From a virus: a DNA stretch of 37,701 nucleotides. The notes beneath the pieces are model-generated. The model saw nothing but the letters and a program-made list of their open reading frames with translations. It made no database searches and was not told the DNA's origin. Made by a program: the position numbers and the translations under genes. Positions 6,488 through 14,825 of this stretch are shown here, one piece after another. The DNA is taken from the IMG/VR virus record IMGVR_UViG_3300031707_000076, positions 1 through 37,701 of that record. The stretch is one strand, 5' to 3'. The stretch's first letter is position 1. Each line of letters starts with the position of its first letter.

Positions 6488-8572
6488 ATGGCAATTAGTA
6501 CTTATTCAATTAGAGGCACAGAAGAATTACCAGTCGGAGAAGGAAAAGACATTCTAGGAAGGATGCAGGATATTTACAACCAGATCTCGTCAATCACCCT
6601 ATCATACTGGAACCAGGCATCTATAGATGAAAGATTTTATGCGGGCGACCAAAGTCTTTGGAATGAAATTTATTCCAATATACCTTCTTATAGGCGTAAG
6701 CAGTTTAATTTTAATAAGATTCGTCGAATTATTAATATGGTGTCTGGACACCAAAGAAAGAATCGTAAATCTATTATCTGCCTTCCACAAGAAGGTTCAG
6801 ATCAAGAGACTGCTGATCAATTTACCAAAACCTTAATGTGGGCTAATAGCCAAGCCAATACCTATAATATTTTGTCAGAAGCTTTTCTTGGTGCATGTGT
6901 TTCTGGAATGAATCTGCTCTCCGTTTGGATGGATTATCGCGATGATCCCATCTCTGGAGATATACGGATTGATAATTATGGATACAACGGGTTCTTGATG
7001 GATCCCTTTTTCCATAAACATGATTTGTCTGATTGTAACTATATCTGGACTAGAAAATTCTTATCCAAAAGACAGATAGCTTCTCTTATTCCATCTAGAG
7101 CAGATGAGATCATGAGGATGACAAATAGTGTTTCTTATAGAGATCAAAAGTTCGTATTCTTACCTCAGAATTACAATTATCCAATCAAAGATTTACTTGG
7201 GTACGATGAGTTTTGGTACCTAGATTCACGAGATGCTACTGTCTTAATAGATCCAGAGACTGAAGAAATGATTGAATGGAAAGGAAAAGAGGACAACTTA
7301 AAATATTTCTTAATGTTAAACCCACAGATTAAGAAAAAAGTAATTCAAAAACAAACAGTCAAACTTGCCGTTGTAGTTAACGGTATTGAGGTCATGTACA
7401 ATGGCGCAAATCCCATGGGGATTGACAGATATCCTTTTGTGCCTGTCCTTGGTTATTATCGTCCTGAGTTACCATATCACGAATGGCGTATCCAAGGAAT
7501 AACCCGTTCGCTTAGAGACCCGCAGTTCATTCTCAACCGTAGACAGCAAATACTGCTGGACGTGTTGGAATCACAAATTAATAGCGGTCTAAAAGTAATG
7601 GAAGATTCTCTTGTCGATGACAGGGACGCTTTTAAGCAAGGTCAAGGACAGGCGCTTTTTATTAAAAAGACGGCACCCATGGGGATGGGATCAGTGGAGA
7701 AAATTCCTCCTGCTGCGATTCCTACTGCTATGTTCGATGTAATCGGACAGATGGACAAGAACTTAATGGATATCTCCGGTATTAACGAAGAACTACTCGG
7801 ATCTGCTGAAGATGATAAGGCTGGAATTCTTTCCATGCTTCGTCAAGGAGCTGGTCTTACAACTCTTCAAATTCTTTTCGATCAACTAGACTTTGCTCAT
7901 AAAGCTCTTGGTATGATTGAGATGGATTTAATACAAGCAAACTTTACACCAGCAAAAATAAAAAGGATTACAGAACATGAAGCTACAGATCAATTCTTTA
8001 ATAAAAACTTTAAAAAGTACGATTGCCAAGTTGTTGAAGGCACTGACATGCCTACGCAAAGGATGATGGCGTTTAAACAAGCTCTTTACTTAAGAGAACT
8101 GGGAATACCTATTCCTACTGAGTATCTCCTAGAAATGTCTACAATGCAAAATAAGACAGAGATTATTAAGAAGATTGTTGAGCAAGAGCAACAACAGGCA
8201 CAACAGGCACAACAGGCACAGATGTTGCAGGCACAAGAACTCAAAGCTAGGACAGATCTTGCTGAAGCCAGGGCTTATGCTGATCAAGGGCTAGGAATCG
8301 AAAGGATTAGCCGCATAAACGAAAATCAAAGCATGGCAATAGAAAGAAGAGCTGCTGCTATAAAAGATCTAGACATGAGTAACTTGGAAAAGATAAAAGC
8401 AGCAAAAGAATTAAAAGGAATGGATATTACTCATTTAAAAGAACTATTAAATGTTATAGATCAATTAAAAGCTGGAGAAATGGAAGAAATTAAAAATTTA
8501 GAACAACCCGCTCCTGTTATTCCCCCTCCACAACAAAATATTCCAACACAACAACAAGCAGGACAGTTATGA
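6488..8572 (+). CDS. Portal protein, P22-type
   Basis: At 694 residues it has the size of a podovirus portal. The N-terminal part (RRKQFNFNKIRRIINMVSGH, then KNRKSI) and the central ISGINEELLGS motif near residue 440 are characteristic of P22-like portals; the C-terminus is a Gln/Ala-rich coiled coil (about 560-640) followed by a Pro/Gln tail, as expected for the barrel or internal region. Twelve copies form the DNA entry ring that docks the terminase. No strong ribosome site is seen close to the ATG. It ends in an ATGA overlap with the next small gene. Confidence 0.9.
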   Translation: MAISTYSIRGTEELPVGEGKDILGRMQDIYNQISSITLSYWNQASIDERFYAGDQSLWNEIYSNIPSYRRKQFNFNKIRRIINMVSGHQRKNRKSIICLPQEGSDQETADQFTKTLMWANSQANTYNILSEAFLGACVSGMNLLSVWMDYRDDPISGDIRIDNYGYNGFLMDPFFHKHDLSDCNYIWTRKFLSKRQIASLIPSRADEIMRMTNSVSYRDQKFVFLPQNYNYPIKDLLGYDEFWYLDSRDATVLIDPETEEMIEWKGKEDNLKYFLMLNPQIKKKVIQKQTVKLAVVVNGIEVMYNGANPMGIDRYPFVPVLGYYRPELPYHEWRIQGITRSLRDPQFILNRRQQILLDVLESQINSGLKVMEDSLVDDRDAFKQGQGQALFIKKTAPMGMGSVEKIPPAAIPTAMFDVIGQMDKNLMDISGINEELLGSAEDDKAGILSMLRQGAGLTTLQILFDQLDFAHKALGMIEMDLIQANFTPAKIKRITEHEATDQFFNKNFKKYDCQVVEGTDMPTQRMMAFKQALYLRELGIPIPTEYLLEMSTMQNKTEIIKKIVEQEQQQAQQAQQAQMLQAQELKARTDLAEARAYADQGLGIERISRINENQSMAIERRAAAIKDLDMSNLEKIKAAKELKGMDITHLKELLNVIDQLKAGEMEEIKNLEQPAPVIPPPQQNIPTQQQAGQL

Positions 8573-8754
8573 AAAAGAACGATTCTAAATGTTCAAGCAT
8601 ATTCAGAAGCTTAACAAAACATTTAAGACGTGATATTAAAGAAGAACATAGTAATATCGCAAAAGAAAAGCATAGAATTAAGGAAGATAAAGATTCAATA
8701 AAAGTTATTAAATCTAAAAAGTCTTCAAATATTATAAAAACCAAAAAAAAGTAA
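8569..8754 (+). CDS. Small Lys-rich protein, 61 aa
   Basis: The start overlaps the portal stop (ATGA), a sign of coupled translation. The protein is extremely basic (KSKKSSNIIKTKKK at the end) with alternating charged residues, likely a helical nucleic-acid-binding or virion-internal peptide. No family assigned. It is followed four bases later by another very basic protein. Confidence 0.65.
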   Translation: MKKNDSKCSSIFRSLTKHLRRDIKEEHSNIAKEKHRIKEDKDSIKVIKSKKSSNIIKTKKK

Positions 8755-8758
8755 ATTT

Positions 8759-8968
8759 ATGAAAAAGAAAGAAACTAAAGGGCAAAAAAAAGTCCATAAA
8801 GTAATGAAAGAGATGTCGGAAGGAAAACTTCATTCTGGCAGCAAGAAAGGACCTATAGTAACTTCACCTAAACAAGGGGTAGCGATAGCTCTTTCGGAAG
8901 CGAGACGAGTTGGTGCGAAGGTTCCTACAAAAGGAAAATCTAATGTTAAAAGAGGAAAAGCACGTTAG
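8759..8968 (+). CDS. DUF6496-like basic protein, 69 aa
   Basis: The pattern KVMKEMSEGKLHSGS, then SPKQGVAIALSEARRVG, matches a widespread family of tiny basic phage and bacterial proteins (DUF6496-like) of unknown role. It is rich in Lys/Gly/Ser with a basic tail (KGKSNVKRGKAR), so nucleic-acid contact is plausible. It lies directly behind the portal, and its end overlaps the zinc-ribbon gene by 26 bases. Confidence 0.7.
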   Translation: MKKKETKGQKKVHKVMKEMSEGKLHSGSKKGPIVTSPKQGVAIALSEARRVGAKVPTKGKSNVKRGKAR

Positions 8969-9116
8969 AATAATTTGTCCTAAATGTAAAAAAAGTTTAG
9001 GATTTATAGAAATGGATGAAGAAGAATTGAAAAATATTACACAGTTAATGTGTATGCATTGTTCTGAATTATTTTTTGTAGATTCTAACAAAGCGGTATT
9101 ATTTTTAGAGAAATAG
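8943..9116 (+). CDS. Small zinc-ribbon protein, 57 aa
   Basis: The start at ATG 8943 is chosen because AAGGA lies nine bases upstream; an earlier ATG (8910) would read further into the previous gene. CPKC and CMHC about 25 residues apart form a four-cysteine zinc ribbon. Very short stand-alone ribbons may bind nucleic acid or bridge proteins. It sits within the small-gene run after the portal. Confidence 0.65.
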   Translation: MLKEEKHVRIICPKCKKSLGFIEMDEEELKNITQLMCMHCSELFFVDSNKAVLFLEK

Positions 9117-9149
9117 TAGCAAAAGTTAAACAATACTCGGAGTATTAGT

Positions 9150-9323
9150 ATGTATTCAGAAAAAAAAGGGTCTTCGAAACGTTCAGAAGATAGAGAAAGC
9201 AAACCTGGACATCTCGTAGATGAGCAAAAAACAAATTATAAAAAATCTCGTTACTCAAATGACGGAAAAAACATTGTTGAAAATTATAAAGAACCTGGTC
9301 TCAAGAACAACAGGTATAAATAA
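9150..9323 (+). CDS. Hydrophilic peptide, 57 aa
   Basis: ATG 9150 with CGGAG upstream opens a Ser/Lys/Asn-rich product with no hydrophobic core (MYSEKKGSSKRSEDRESKPG then a similar tail), likely disordered. It continues the portal operon. No family recognised. A 12-bp hairpin follows 13 bases after the stop. Confidence 0.5.
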   Translation: MYSEKKGSSKRSEDRESKPGHLVDEQKTNYKKSRYSNDGKNIVENYKEPGLKNNRYK

Positions 9324-9336
9324 ATATAAAAAAACT

Positions 9337-9391
9337 GAGCGTTAATTATCTTTTTCTCTCCAAATTTGTTTCCTCCTTTTAATTAACGCTC
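9337..9391 (+). terminator. Long-loop hairpin at the end of the portal operon
   Basis: GAGCGTTAATTA (9337-9348) is perfectly repeated in inverse at 9380-9391, with a 31-base pyrimidine-rich loop. A broken T-rich stretch follows. It lies between the last small portal-operon gene and an independently started gene, so a terminator or RNA-processing site is the likeliest role. The long loop is unusual for an intrinsic terminator. Confidence 0.45.
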
Positions 9392-9496
9392 TTTCTTCTA
9401 GTAGAGATTTTTTTTCTATAGCTTTTTCTAATTAATACTATTTTTTTATAACTTTTATTTTTATCATTGAAAAAATAAAATTAATTAATTAAACAG

Positions 9497-9534
9497 AAAT
9501 TAATATGTTGCTTGAACATAAAACATATTAATTT
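9497..9534 (+). promoter_or_regulatory. 13-bp inverted repeat abutting the start codon of 9535
   Basis: AAATTAATATGTT (9497-9509) pairs with AACATATTAATTT (9522-9534) around a 12-base loop, and the right arm ends one base before the ATG. No ribosome site is visible in the leader. It could be a repressor operator or an mRNA hairpin that limits initiation. Confidence 0.5.
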
Positions 9535-9999
9535 ATGACTAAAAAGACATTAGGCCAGCTGTTAATAGATACTCATGAACAGCACGTTAAGGAATCTTTT
9601 ACTCCTATCGAGTCAGGAGATCTTGTAAGTGAAGCTGGTAAGAGTTATATGACTGGGTTAATGGAAGCGATCAAGAACCATAAGAAATTCAATATTCCAA
9701 AGCTATGGTTCATGGTAAAAATCGAGAAAGAATCTTTTAACACACGTGTGATAAAGATATCCATTGGTGCTATGTCGGCTCCTTTTAGATATCTTCATGA
9801 TGGGATAGATCTTTGGTCGTACGATTATAGAAAGGATGAGAGAAAACTAGAGTGGAGTCTCCCGCATCGTTTAGAAATGAAGAATTTTCTAAGGTCTCCA
9901 GAGAAGTATGATAAAGATTTAGTTCATTGGATCAGACTGTATATGAAACAGGAAGGAGAAGTTAAAGAAAAGATTCTGCTAACTTCCCCTAAAAATTAG
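9535..9999 (+). CDS. Hypothetical protein, 154 aa
   Basis: A soluble mixed alpha/beta protein with a basic, aromatic-rich C-terminal half (WSYDYRKDERKLEW, HWIRLYMKQ). It has no signal peptide or membrane segment, and no family is recognised. It stands apart from its neighbours: hairpins separate it from the portal operon, and its stop overlaps the convergent outer-membrane-like gene by four bases. It lacks a visible ribosome site and its start abuts a 13-bp inverted repeat, so separate control is likely. Confidence 0.65.
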   Translation: MTKKTLGQLLIDTHEQHVKESFTPIESGDLVSEAGKSYMTGLMEAIKNHKKFNIPKLWFMVKIEKESFNTRVIKISIGAMSAPFRYLHDGIDLWSYDYRKDERKLEWSLPHRLEMKNFLRSPEKYDKDLVHWIRLYMKQEGEVKEKILLTSPKN

Positions 10000-10538
10000 A
10001 AATATATTCCGTAAGATAAATAAATCCTTGGATCAAATCCATCAGGATCTTTTCCACCTAAGATCGTAAATTTCGTAGTCTCATTAAATGTTTTAACTGT
10101 TTTATGATAAGCCATAATTTCTACTTGAGCGAAATGTTTTGATTTTTCGCTAGCCATAAATTCTTTTCCAAAAATAAGTTCTGGACAAAGAACAAAAGAA
10201 TCACAAAGATACTCACTTTTATTGGTTACAAATATTAACCCTGCAACTCCAATTCCGCAAAAATATTGATTTTTGGGATCAGGATGGGGATAATAAAAAC
10301 CCGAAAGGCTTGCTTTGAATTCAGCTAAATAATAACCAACACCTGCACCTATTTCGATGCCCCATCCAGCACTTTTATTTTGCTCTCTTATACCAAGAGC
10401 TAGGCTAGCTTGAGATTTGAACATAGGCCCTAGGGTTATTACTCCATATGTTTTAAATTCCCTTGCTACATCTGTTTTGTTAGCAAACGAAACAGTACAA
10501 AGAGATAAAAAACATAAACTTAATAGAATCTTTTTCAT
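9996..10538 (-). CDS. Outer-membrane-like protein with signal peptide, 180 aa
   Basis: Residues 1-19 (MKKILLSLCFLSLCTVSFA) are a textbook Sec signal peptide with an SFA-N cleavage site. The mature part alternates short hydrophobic and polar stretches rich in Gly and aromatic residues (YGVITLGPMF, WGIEIGAGVGYYLAEFKASL, IYLSYGIYF) and ends in Phe, as outer-membrane beta-barrels do. It is about the size of an 8-strand barrel (OmpX/Lom/Ail-like). In phages such proteins alter the host surface or exclude rival phage; that role is inference. Its start overlaps the upstream gene by four bases. Confidence 0.65.
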   Translation of the reverse strand: MKKILLSLCFLSLCTVSFANKTDVAREFKTYGVITLGPMFKSQASLALGIREQNKSAGWGIEIGAGVGYYLAEFKASLSGFYYPHPDPKNQYFCGIGVAGLIFVTNKSEYLCDSFVLCPELIFGKEFMASEKSKHFAQVEIMAYHKTVKTFNETTKFTILGGKDPDGFDPRIYLSYGIYF

Positions 10539-11080
10539 ACATTACACTCTTTTGTTTTGTTTAAATAATTTAAAATTGTTGAATAATTATTCCATAATTC
10601 GTCATCAATCTTATTTTTTTTTATAGAACGTATAAGGTTTATTTTACAACTTTTTAATGATAAATCAAAATTTAATAATCTAATTATTTCTTTATCGTGT
10701 TGTTTTAAAGCATAATCGTAAATTCTTAGTAAATGAGAATTATTTAATTTCTCTGTGTATTCTTTAAGCCTGTTTGGTTTTATAAGATTTCTAGTTTTTC
10801 TCTTTTTCTTAGGTAAAATCTCTGGATTTTCTTTTTCTAAGATGTATTGATTTAAAAGTTTTTCTACTACTTTAGGATTTTTTTGGCATAGACTTTCAAA
10901 AGTAAAATGGTGCATTCTTTGGCTTTTGTCGTCTGGGAGATATTTGCATAGATCTTTTTTCTTTGTGGTCCCTACCTTAGCCATTGCTTTTGTTATGATT
11001 CCTTCGATTAGAGAAACATCTTTAACTTCTGGATTTACGATTTCCTTATCTGAGGAGAATAGATTTATAGTTTTAAACAT
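10535..11080 (-). CDS. Hypothetical basic protein, 181 aa
   Basis: A soluble, Lys/Asn/Leu-rich, largely helical protein with a basic central patch (LPKKKRKTRNLIKPNRLK, about 88-105). There is no signal peptide or membrane helix, unlike all its operon neighbours. AAGGAAAAATG gives a close ribosome site. A DNA- or RNA-binding role is possible from the basic patch, but no domain is recognised. Confidence 0.6.
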   Translation of the reverse strand: MFKTINLFSSDKEIVNPEVKDVSLIEGIITKAMAKVGTTKKKDLCKYLPDDKSQRMHHFTFESLCQKNPKVVEKLLNQYILEKENPEILPKKKRKTRNLIKPNRLKEYTEKLNNSHLLRIYDYALKQHDKEIIRLLNFDLSLKSCKINLIRSIKKNKIDDELWNNYSTILNYLNKTKECNV

Positions 11081-11101
11081 TTTTCCTTATGTATTTAGAA
11101 T

Positions 11102-11251
11102 TTAATAATCTTTGATAATTAGACATAACCAAAATGTACTGATAATGAAACATAATATATAAAAAATAGACTTATAGTTTTTTATAATAAGTATACCTGA
11201 GCCTATAGAAGTGATTAAACAACATATTCCGATAAAGTGATGGCTGAACAT
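11102..11251 (-). CDS. Tiny two-helix membrane protein, 49 aa
   Basis: From ATG 11251 the product has two hydrophobic segments (about 6-23 and 28-46) joined by KNYKS, with a Lys-Asp-Tyr end: the layout of a small class II holin. The ribosome site is weak (AGAAAG). It is eight bases downstream of another tiny membrane protein. The holin suggestion is inference from size and topology only. Confidence 0.5.
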   Translation of the reverse strand: MFSHHFIGICCLITSIGSGILIIKNYKSIFYILCFIISTFWLCLIIKDY

Positions 11252-11259
11252 TTATCTTT

Positions 11260-11430
11260 CTATTTATTGTAAAATTCGACGATATTTTTAACGTGAAAAA
11301 ACACACCTACAGACCCTATTATTACATAGGCATAATCTAAAAAAATAACTTTAGGTTTTTGTATCAAAGCTCTTATAGCAAAAATAGTGGTTACGAAATA
11401 ACCAATAGCGCATATGCAATTTATAAACAT
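11260..11430 (-). CDS. Tiny two-helix membrane protein, 56 aa
   Basis: ATG 11430 has a good AGAGGAATAC site. Two hydrophobic segments (about 3-19 and 28-46) flank a basic-polar turn (ALIQKPK). The tail (HVKNIVEFYNK) is charged. It belongs to the 11862-to-9996 operon with another tiny membrane protein and two secreted proteins, the best candidate cassette for lysis or envelope functions. Confidence 0.55.
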   Translation of the reverse strand: MFINCICAIGYFVTTIFAIRALIQKPKVIFLDYAYVIIGSVGVFFHVKNIVEFYNK

Positions 11431-11445
11431 GTATTCCTCTTTTTT

Positions 11446-11862
11446 TTAATTTCCTAATCCGCCTACTCTATCACTATCTCCAATGCTACTATGTTCATCA
11501 GAGTGATTTTCTCTATATCCATCCATAGAATTTTCACTATTCAACTTATCTATTGCCATTTGAAGTTCTCTTTTTTCTTTTTCATCCTTTGTCAATGATA
11601 TTTTCTCTTTTATAAGATCTATAAGTTCATTAACATCATACATCGCTCTATATCCCGAAAGTGAAGCTATAATCAAATTTCCTGTCATATAAGATCCTGA
11701 AATAACTCCAATATCAAGAGCTATATCCATTGCTGTTTTCGCTATTTCCTTGTCAATCTCCTTCATTCGTTCTTGTTCATTACTATCGTATATATCTAAG
11801 GAATATCCTTTAGAGAAAAATAAAAGAAAAGTAAAAAGCAGAATTAAAGTTTTTTTTCGCAT
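11446..11862 (-). CDS. Secreted hypothetical protein, 138 aa
   Basis: An N-terminal signal peptide (RKKTLILLFTFLLFFSKGYS, cleavage likely before LDIYD) is followed by an acidic helical domain, a Gly/Ser/aromatic stretch (IGVISGSYMTGNLII), a charged helix (residues about 80-110) and a His/Ser/Asp-rich flexible tail. No lipobox Cys is present, so it should be periplasmic or exported. AAAGGAAG lies before the ATG. First gene of its operon; function unknown. Confidence 0.6.
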   Translation of the reverse strand: MRKKTLILLFTFLLFFSKGYSLDIYDSNEQERMKEIDKEIAKTAMDIALDIGVISGSYMTGNLIIASLSGYRAMYDVNELIDLIKEKISLTKDEKEKRELQMAIDKLNSENSMDGYRENHSDEHSSIGDSDRVGGLGN

Positions 11863-12048
11863 AACTTCCTTTAGTTTATATTTAAAGAATCACTTTTTGG
11901 AAAGAACTTTACATTTTCGCCTTAAAAATCACAAAACAAATTTTTGTCAGGTATTTATAAAGAAAAGCTCTCTATAACTATTCCTATAAATAAAGATCTC
12001 TTTAAGGAATATAATTCAAAAATATCAAAAAATAACATTTCTATATAA

Positions 12049-12077
12049 TTGACAAATTATTTATTTATTATAACAAT
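12049..12077 (+). promoter_or_regulatory. Likely promoter of the capsid operon
   Basis: TTGACA at 12049-12054 is a consensus -35. A -10 is less certain: TAACAAT at 12071-12077 gives a 16-17 base spacing. A leader of about 110 bases to the scaffold gene follows. The upstream part of the gap (11863-12048) is AT-rich with no other supportable feature. Confidence 0.45.
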
Positions 12078-12118
12078 ACGATTTAGATAACAAATCGCTA
12101 TCCGGCGTTAAGGAATTT

Positions 12119-12171
12119 TGCGTAATAGGGTATCGCAGCCCTCAAGAAAGGAATGTTCGGATTCTTTTCTT
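12119..12171 (+). promoter_or_regulatory. Structured leader of the capsid operon
   Basis: Two parts are visible. Bases 12119-12146 (TGCGTA, TATCGCA, GCCCT, CAAG) closely match 28671-28695 upstream of another structural operon. Then an 11-bp stem (12144-12154 with 12161-12171, one G-U pair) closes on the loop GTTCGG. No U-tract follows, so regulation or mRNA stabilisation is likelier than termination. Confidence 0.5.
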
Positions 12172-12192
12172 AGAAAATAAAAAAGAGGTCTT

Positions 12193-12903
12193 ATGTCAGA
12201 AGAATTAGCAAAAAGCGTTAAAGAGCAGGAAGTCGCTACACCTGAGGCCAATGTTCAGACAAATAAACCTGAAGAAGGTTCGTCCAGTAAAGAAGAATCG
12301 AAAGGTTCGAAAGATTACAATTTCGCTGCTTTACGGCAGCAAAACGATGAACTCAAAGATAAGGTCACTTTATTAACTGATAAATTAAATCAGGTAATAG
12401 CTCCAAAGCCCACACAAGAGCGTGATGAGCTCGAAGAAATGTCCCGCGATGATATTCCTACACTCGGTCAAGTTGAAAGACTTGTCGAGAATAGGGCTGA
12501 AAAGAAAGCAAAAAAAATCGTGGAAGAATCATTCAAAGAAATGGCAAGGCAGCAATTACCTCAATTAACTAAAGCTAAATACAATGACTTTGATCAAGTA
12601 ATAACAAATGAAAATATAAAATTATTTGAACAACAAGAGCCTGAATTAGCAGCGGCATGTGCCAAATCTGATAATCCTTGGGAAACATCCTACAGAATGA
12701 TCAAAAAAATCATTTTGACAGATAAACCACATAAATCTAATGCAGCCCAAACATCACAAAAAATAGAGGAAAATCTTTCCAAACCCGCATCTGTAAATAG
12801 TGCAGCAAAGAAAGGTCCTTTAGCTAATGCGAATGCTTGGGGAAATTTAGAAAAAGAAGAGGTTTATAAAGAAATGATGCACGCGGCTAATCAGTCTTTT
12901 TAA
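12193..12903 (+). CDS. Scaffolding-like capsid assembly protein
   Basis: 236 residues, highly charged: a disordered acidic/Ser-rich N-terminus, a coiled-coil segment (FAALRQQNDELKDKVTLLTD, about 44-63), a helical Lys/Glu middle and a C-terminal helix with positive charges. This composition, and the position directly before the major capsid gene, are those of podovirus scaffolds, which line the procapsid and leave before or during packaging. The ATG is preceded by the recurrent GAGGTCTT site. Family assignment is by context and composition. Confidence 0.75.
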   Translation: MSEELAKSVKEQEVATPEANVQTNKPEEGSSSKEESKGSKDYNFAALRQQNDELKDKVTLLTDKLNQVIAPKPTQERDELEEMSRDDIPTLGQVERLVENRAEKKAKKIVEESFKEMARQQLPQLTKAKYNDFDQVITNENIKLFEQQEPELAAACAKSDNPWETSYRMIKKIILTDKPHKSNAAQTSQKIEENLSKPASVNSAAKKGPLANANAWGNLEKEEVYKEMMHAANQSF

Positions 12904-12922
12904 CTTAAGGAATAAATAAATT

Positions 12923-13870
12923 ATGTCAACAACAACAACCATTCTGCCACCACCAGTGGCTCAAAGGTTCTCGGCAAAATTGTTGTCAACTCCTCAAGCT
13001 AGGTTGATTCATAGATTGGCTGCAGTGCCTTACAGAATGCCAGAAAATTCCGGTAATATTCTTCGTATGAGAAGATTTACCCGTCTTGAAACGGCTCCTG
13101 TACCTGTTAACCCAGCTATGTTAAATCCTCCAGCTCAACAGTTGACTGCAGTGGATATCGACGCACGTCTCGACTGGTATGGAACATATGTCGTTGTAAC
13201 TAAAGAAGTTACACTGATTAATGAAGATCCAGTTTTGAACGCTGCTGCTGCTCGTCTTGGTCAGTCCCTTCGTGAAACCGAAGATCAATTGATCCGCGAC
13301 ATGTTAGCTGCTAGCGCTTCTTTAATTAACTGCGTTGGTGGTACCAATGGCGACAATCCTACCGAGATCGTACGAAGCGATGTCGACGCTGTGATTGCAA
13401 CTCTGCAAAATAATAATGCTGAGTTCATTACAGAACAAATAGAAGGCGAGATGAAGATTGGATCAGGTCCTATACGTGATGCTTACTTAGCTATGGGACA
13501 CACCAGATTGATTGGACAACTTGAGCAAATAGATGGCTTTATTGCTAAAGCTCAATACCCAACACAATCAGCTGTGTTACCAAGCGAATGGGGTTCCGTA
13601 TCGAACGTTAGATTCTATCTTTCGTCACGTGCTTCTGTTACAGCTAATGCTTCCTTACTTGGCGCAGATATTATGAATGTCTTCGTAACAGGTCAAGAAG
13701 CTTATGCAATGGTAGAACTAGATGGAGCATCTGCTCGATTTATCTATCATCCACCAGGCTGGGGCGATGATCCTTGCGAATTGAGACAAACCTGTGGTTA
13801 CAGATTTGCTCAAGTTCCAAGAATCACGAACGATGCTTGGGTTATTAATCTACGCGCAACACTAGCATAA
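12923..13870 (+). CDS. Major capsid protein, N4-gp56 family
   Basis: 315 residues with the HK97-fold features of the N4-gp56 family: an N-terminal segment before RRFTRLET and a TAVDIDARLDWYGTYVVVTK strand-turn region, the ETEDQLIRDMLAAS spine helix, and a C-terminal DPCELRQTCGYRFAQVPRI strand region. It would form the icosahedral shell. AAGGAATAAATAAATT gives the start. GC and codon use are richer than in the accessory genes, as usual for an abundant protein. Confidence 0.88.
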   Translation: MSTTTTILPPPVAQRFSAKLLSTPQARLIHRLAAVPYRMPENSGNILRMRRFTRLETAPVPVNPAMLNPPAQQLTAVDIDARLDWYGTYVVVTKEVTLINEDPVLNAAAARLGQSLRETEDQLIRDMLAASASLINCVGGTNGDNPTEIVRSDVDAVIATLQNNNAEFITEQIEGEMKIGSGPIRDAYLAMGHTRLIGQLEQIDGFIAKAQYPTQSAVLPSEWGSVSNVRFYLSSRASVTANASLLGADIMNVFVTGQEAYAMVELDGASARFIYHPPGWGDDPCELRQTCGYRFAQVPRITNDAWVINLRATLA

Positions 13871-13881
13871 GGAGAACTAAA

Positions 13882-14814
13882 ATGAGTACACCATTAAGTA
13901 TGATTGCTGAAGGTTCTTTTACCTCCACGGGTGCTGCACAATTGATTCAGTTACCAAGACAACCACACTATTTCAAGATTATAAACCGATCAACTTGGGG
14001 AACAGCACCAACTGCTGTTGTTCAATCTGAATGGTATAATGGAATGGCTGCTGGTGAAGCGAAGAGTATTTCAGAAGGTGGAGCTAGTGCTTTAACAGCT
14101 GCTGTAACGGCTGCTGGTGGAGCTGGTTTCAGATTGATTGATTTAAGCAATCAAACTCCTGCTGCTGCTATTGCAGTTACTGTAGTTTCACAAGCTGCAA
14201 GTGCTGTTGTAAATACTGCGACAACTCCTCAAATTGGGGATATTGTTCGTTTATATGCAACTACACAGATGCTTCAAATTGCCGGTATGGATTTTACAGT
14301 TACGGCTGTCAATCCTGGGGTAGCATTTACTCTCGGTTATTTGAATTCTGCTGCTTTTGCTGCTGCGGCAAATGCTGGATTTTATAGGGTTCTTCCAAGA
14401 CAACTATATACTCCAAGACAATTTTTTATAACTGTAATTACAGTAGCTAACCCTGCTGTGATTACCACATCAGTTGCTCATGGCTATGCAATTGGAGACA
14501 GAATTCGTATTCATGTTCCAGCTGTATTTGGCATGGTGCAAATTGATAATTTGGAAGCCAATGTAACTGCGGTTACAGCTGGTACAATTACAACAGATAT
14601 TAATTCAAGTGCATTTACTGCATTTGCATTCCCAACATCTGCTGTAGCTGCTGCTGGAATTTCTTTTGCACAAGTAGTACCTGTAGGAGAAATTGCTACA
14701 AACTTGACGGCTGCTGAAGATAATATTGGTTATTACGCTATGCAACTGGGAACAGCTGTAGTTGGCGCTAATGGCAATGTTATGGATTGGGTAGCTTACT
14801 CAAGAGATAACTAA
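13882..14814 (+). CDS. Capsid-associated (decoration-like) protein with FCCH-like domain
   Basis: 310 residues, Ala/Thr/Val-rich and beta-structured. The C-terminal half contains ITTSVAHGYAIGDRIRIHVP then a strand-rich TVTAVTAGTITTDIN-type segment, the pattern annotated in phage virion proteins as a ubiquitin-activating-E1 FCCH-like domain. It lies 12 bases after the capsid gene with AAGGAGAAC, and before a strong hairpin, so it is probably made in large amounts and bound to the shell or neck. An exact role cannot be read from sequence. Confidence 0.6.
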   Translation: MSTPLSMIAEGSFTSTGAAQLIQLPRQPHYFKIINRSTWGTAPTAVVQSEWYNGMAAGEAKSISEGGASALTAAVTAAGGAGFRLIDLSNQTPAAAIAVTVVSQAASAVVNTATTPQIGDIVRLYATTQMLQIAGMDFTVTAVNPGVAFTLGYLNSAAFAAAANAGFYRVLPRQLYTPRQFFITVITVANPAVITTSVAHGYAIGDRIRIHVPAVFGMVQIDNLEANVTAVTAGTITTDINSSAFTAFAFPTSAVAAAGISFAQVVPVGEIATNLTAAEDNIGYYAMQLGTAVVGANGNVMDWVAYSRDN

Positions 14815-14825
14815 TTAAATAAAAC

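Noticed and set aside
8864-9202. 112-codon minus-strand ORF across the portal small genes
   Set aside because: It runs antisense to three overlapping plus-strand genes that have ribosome sites and recognisable products (DUF6496-like and zinc ribbon).
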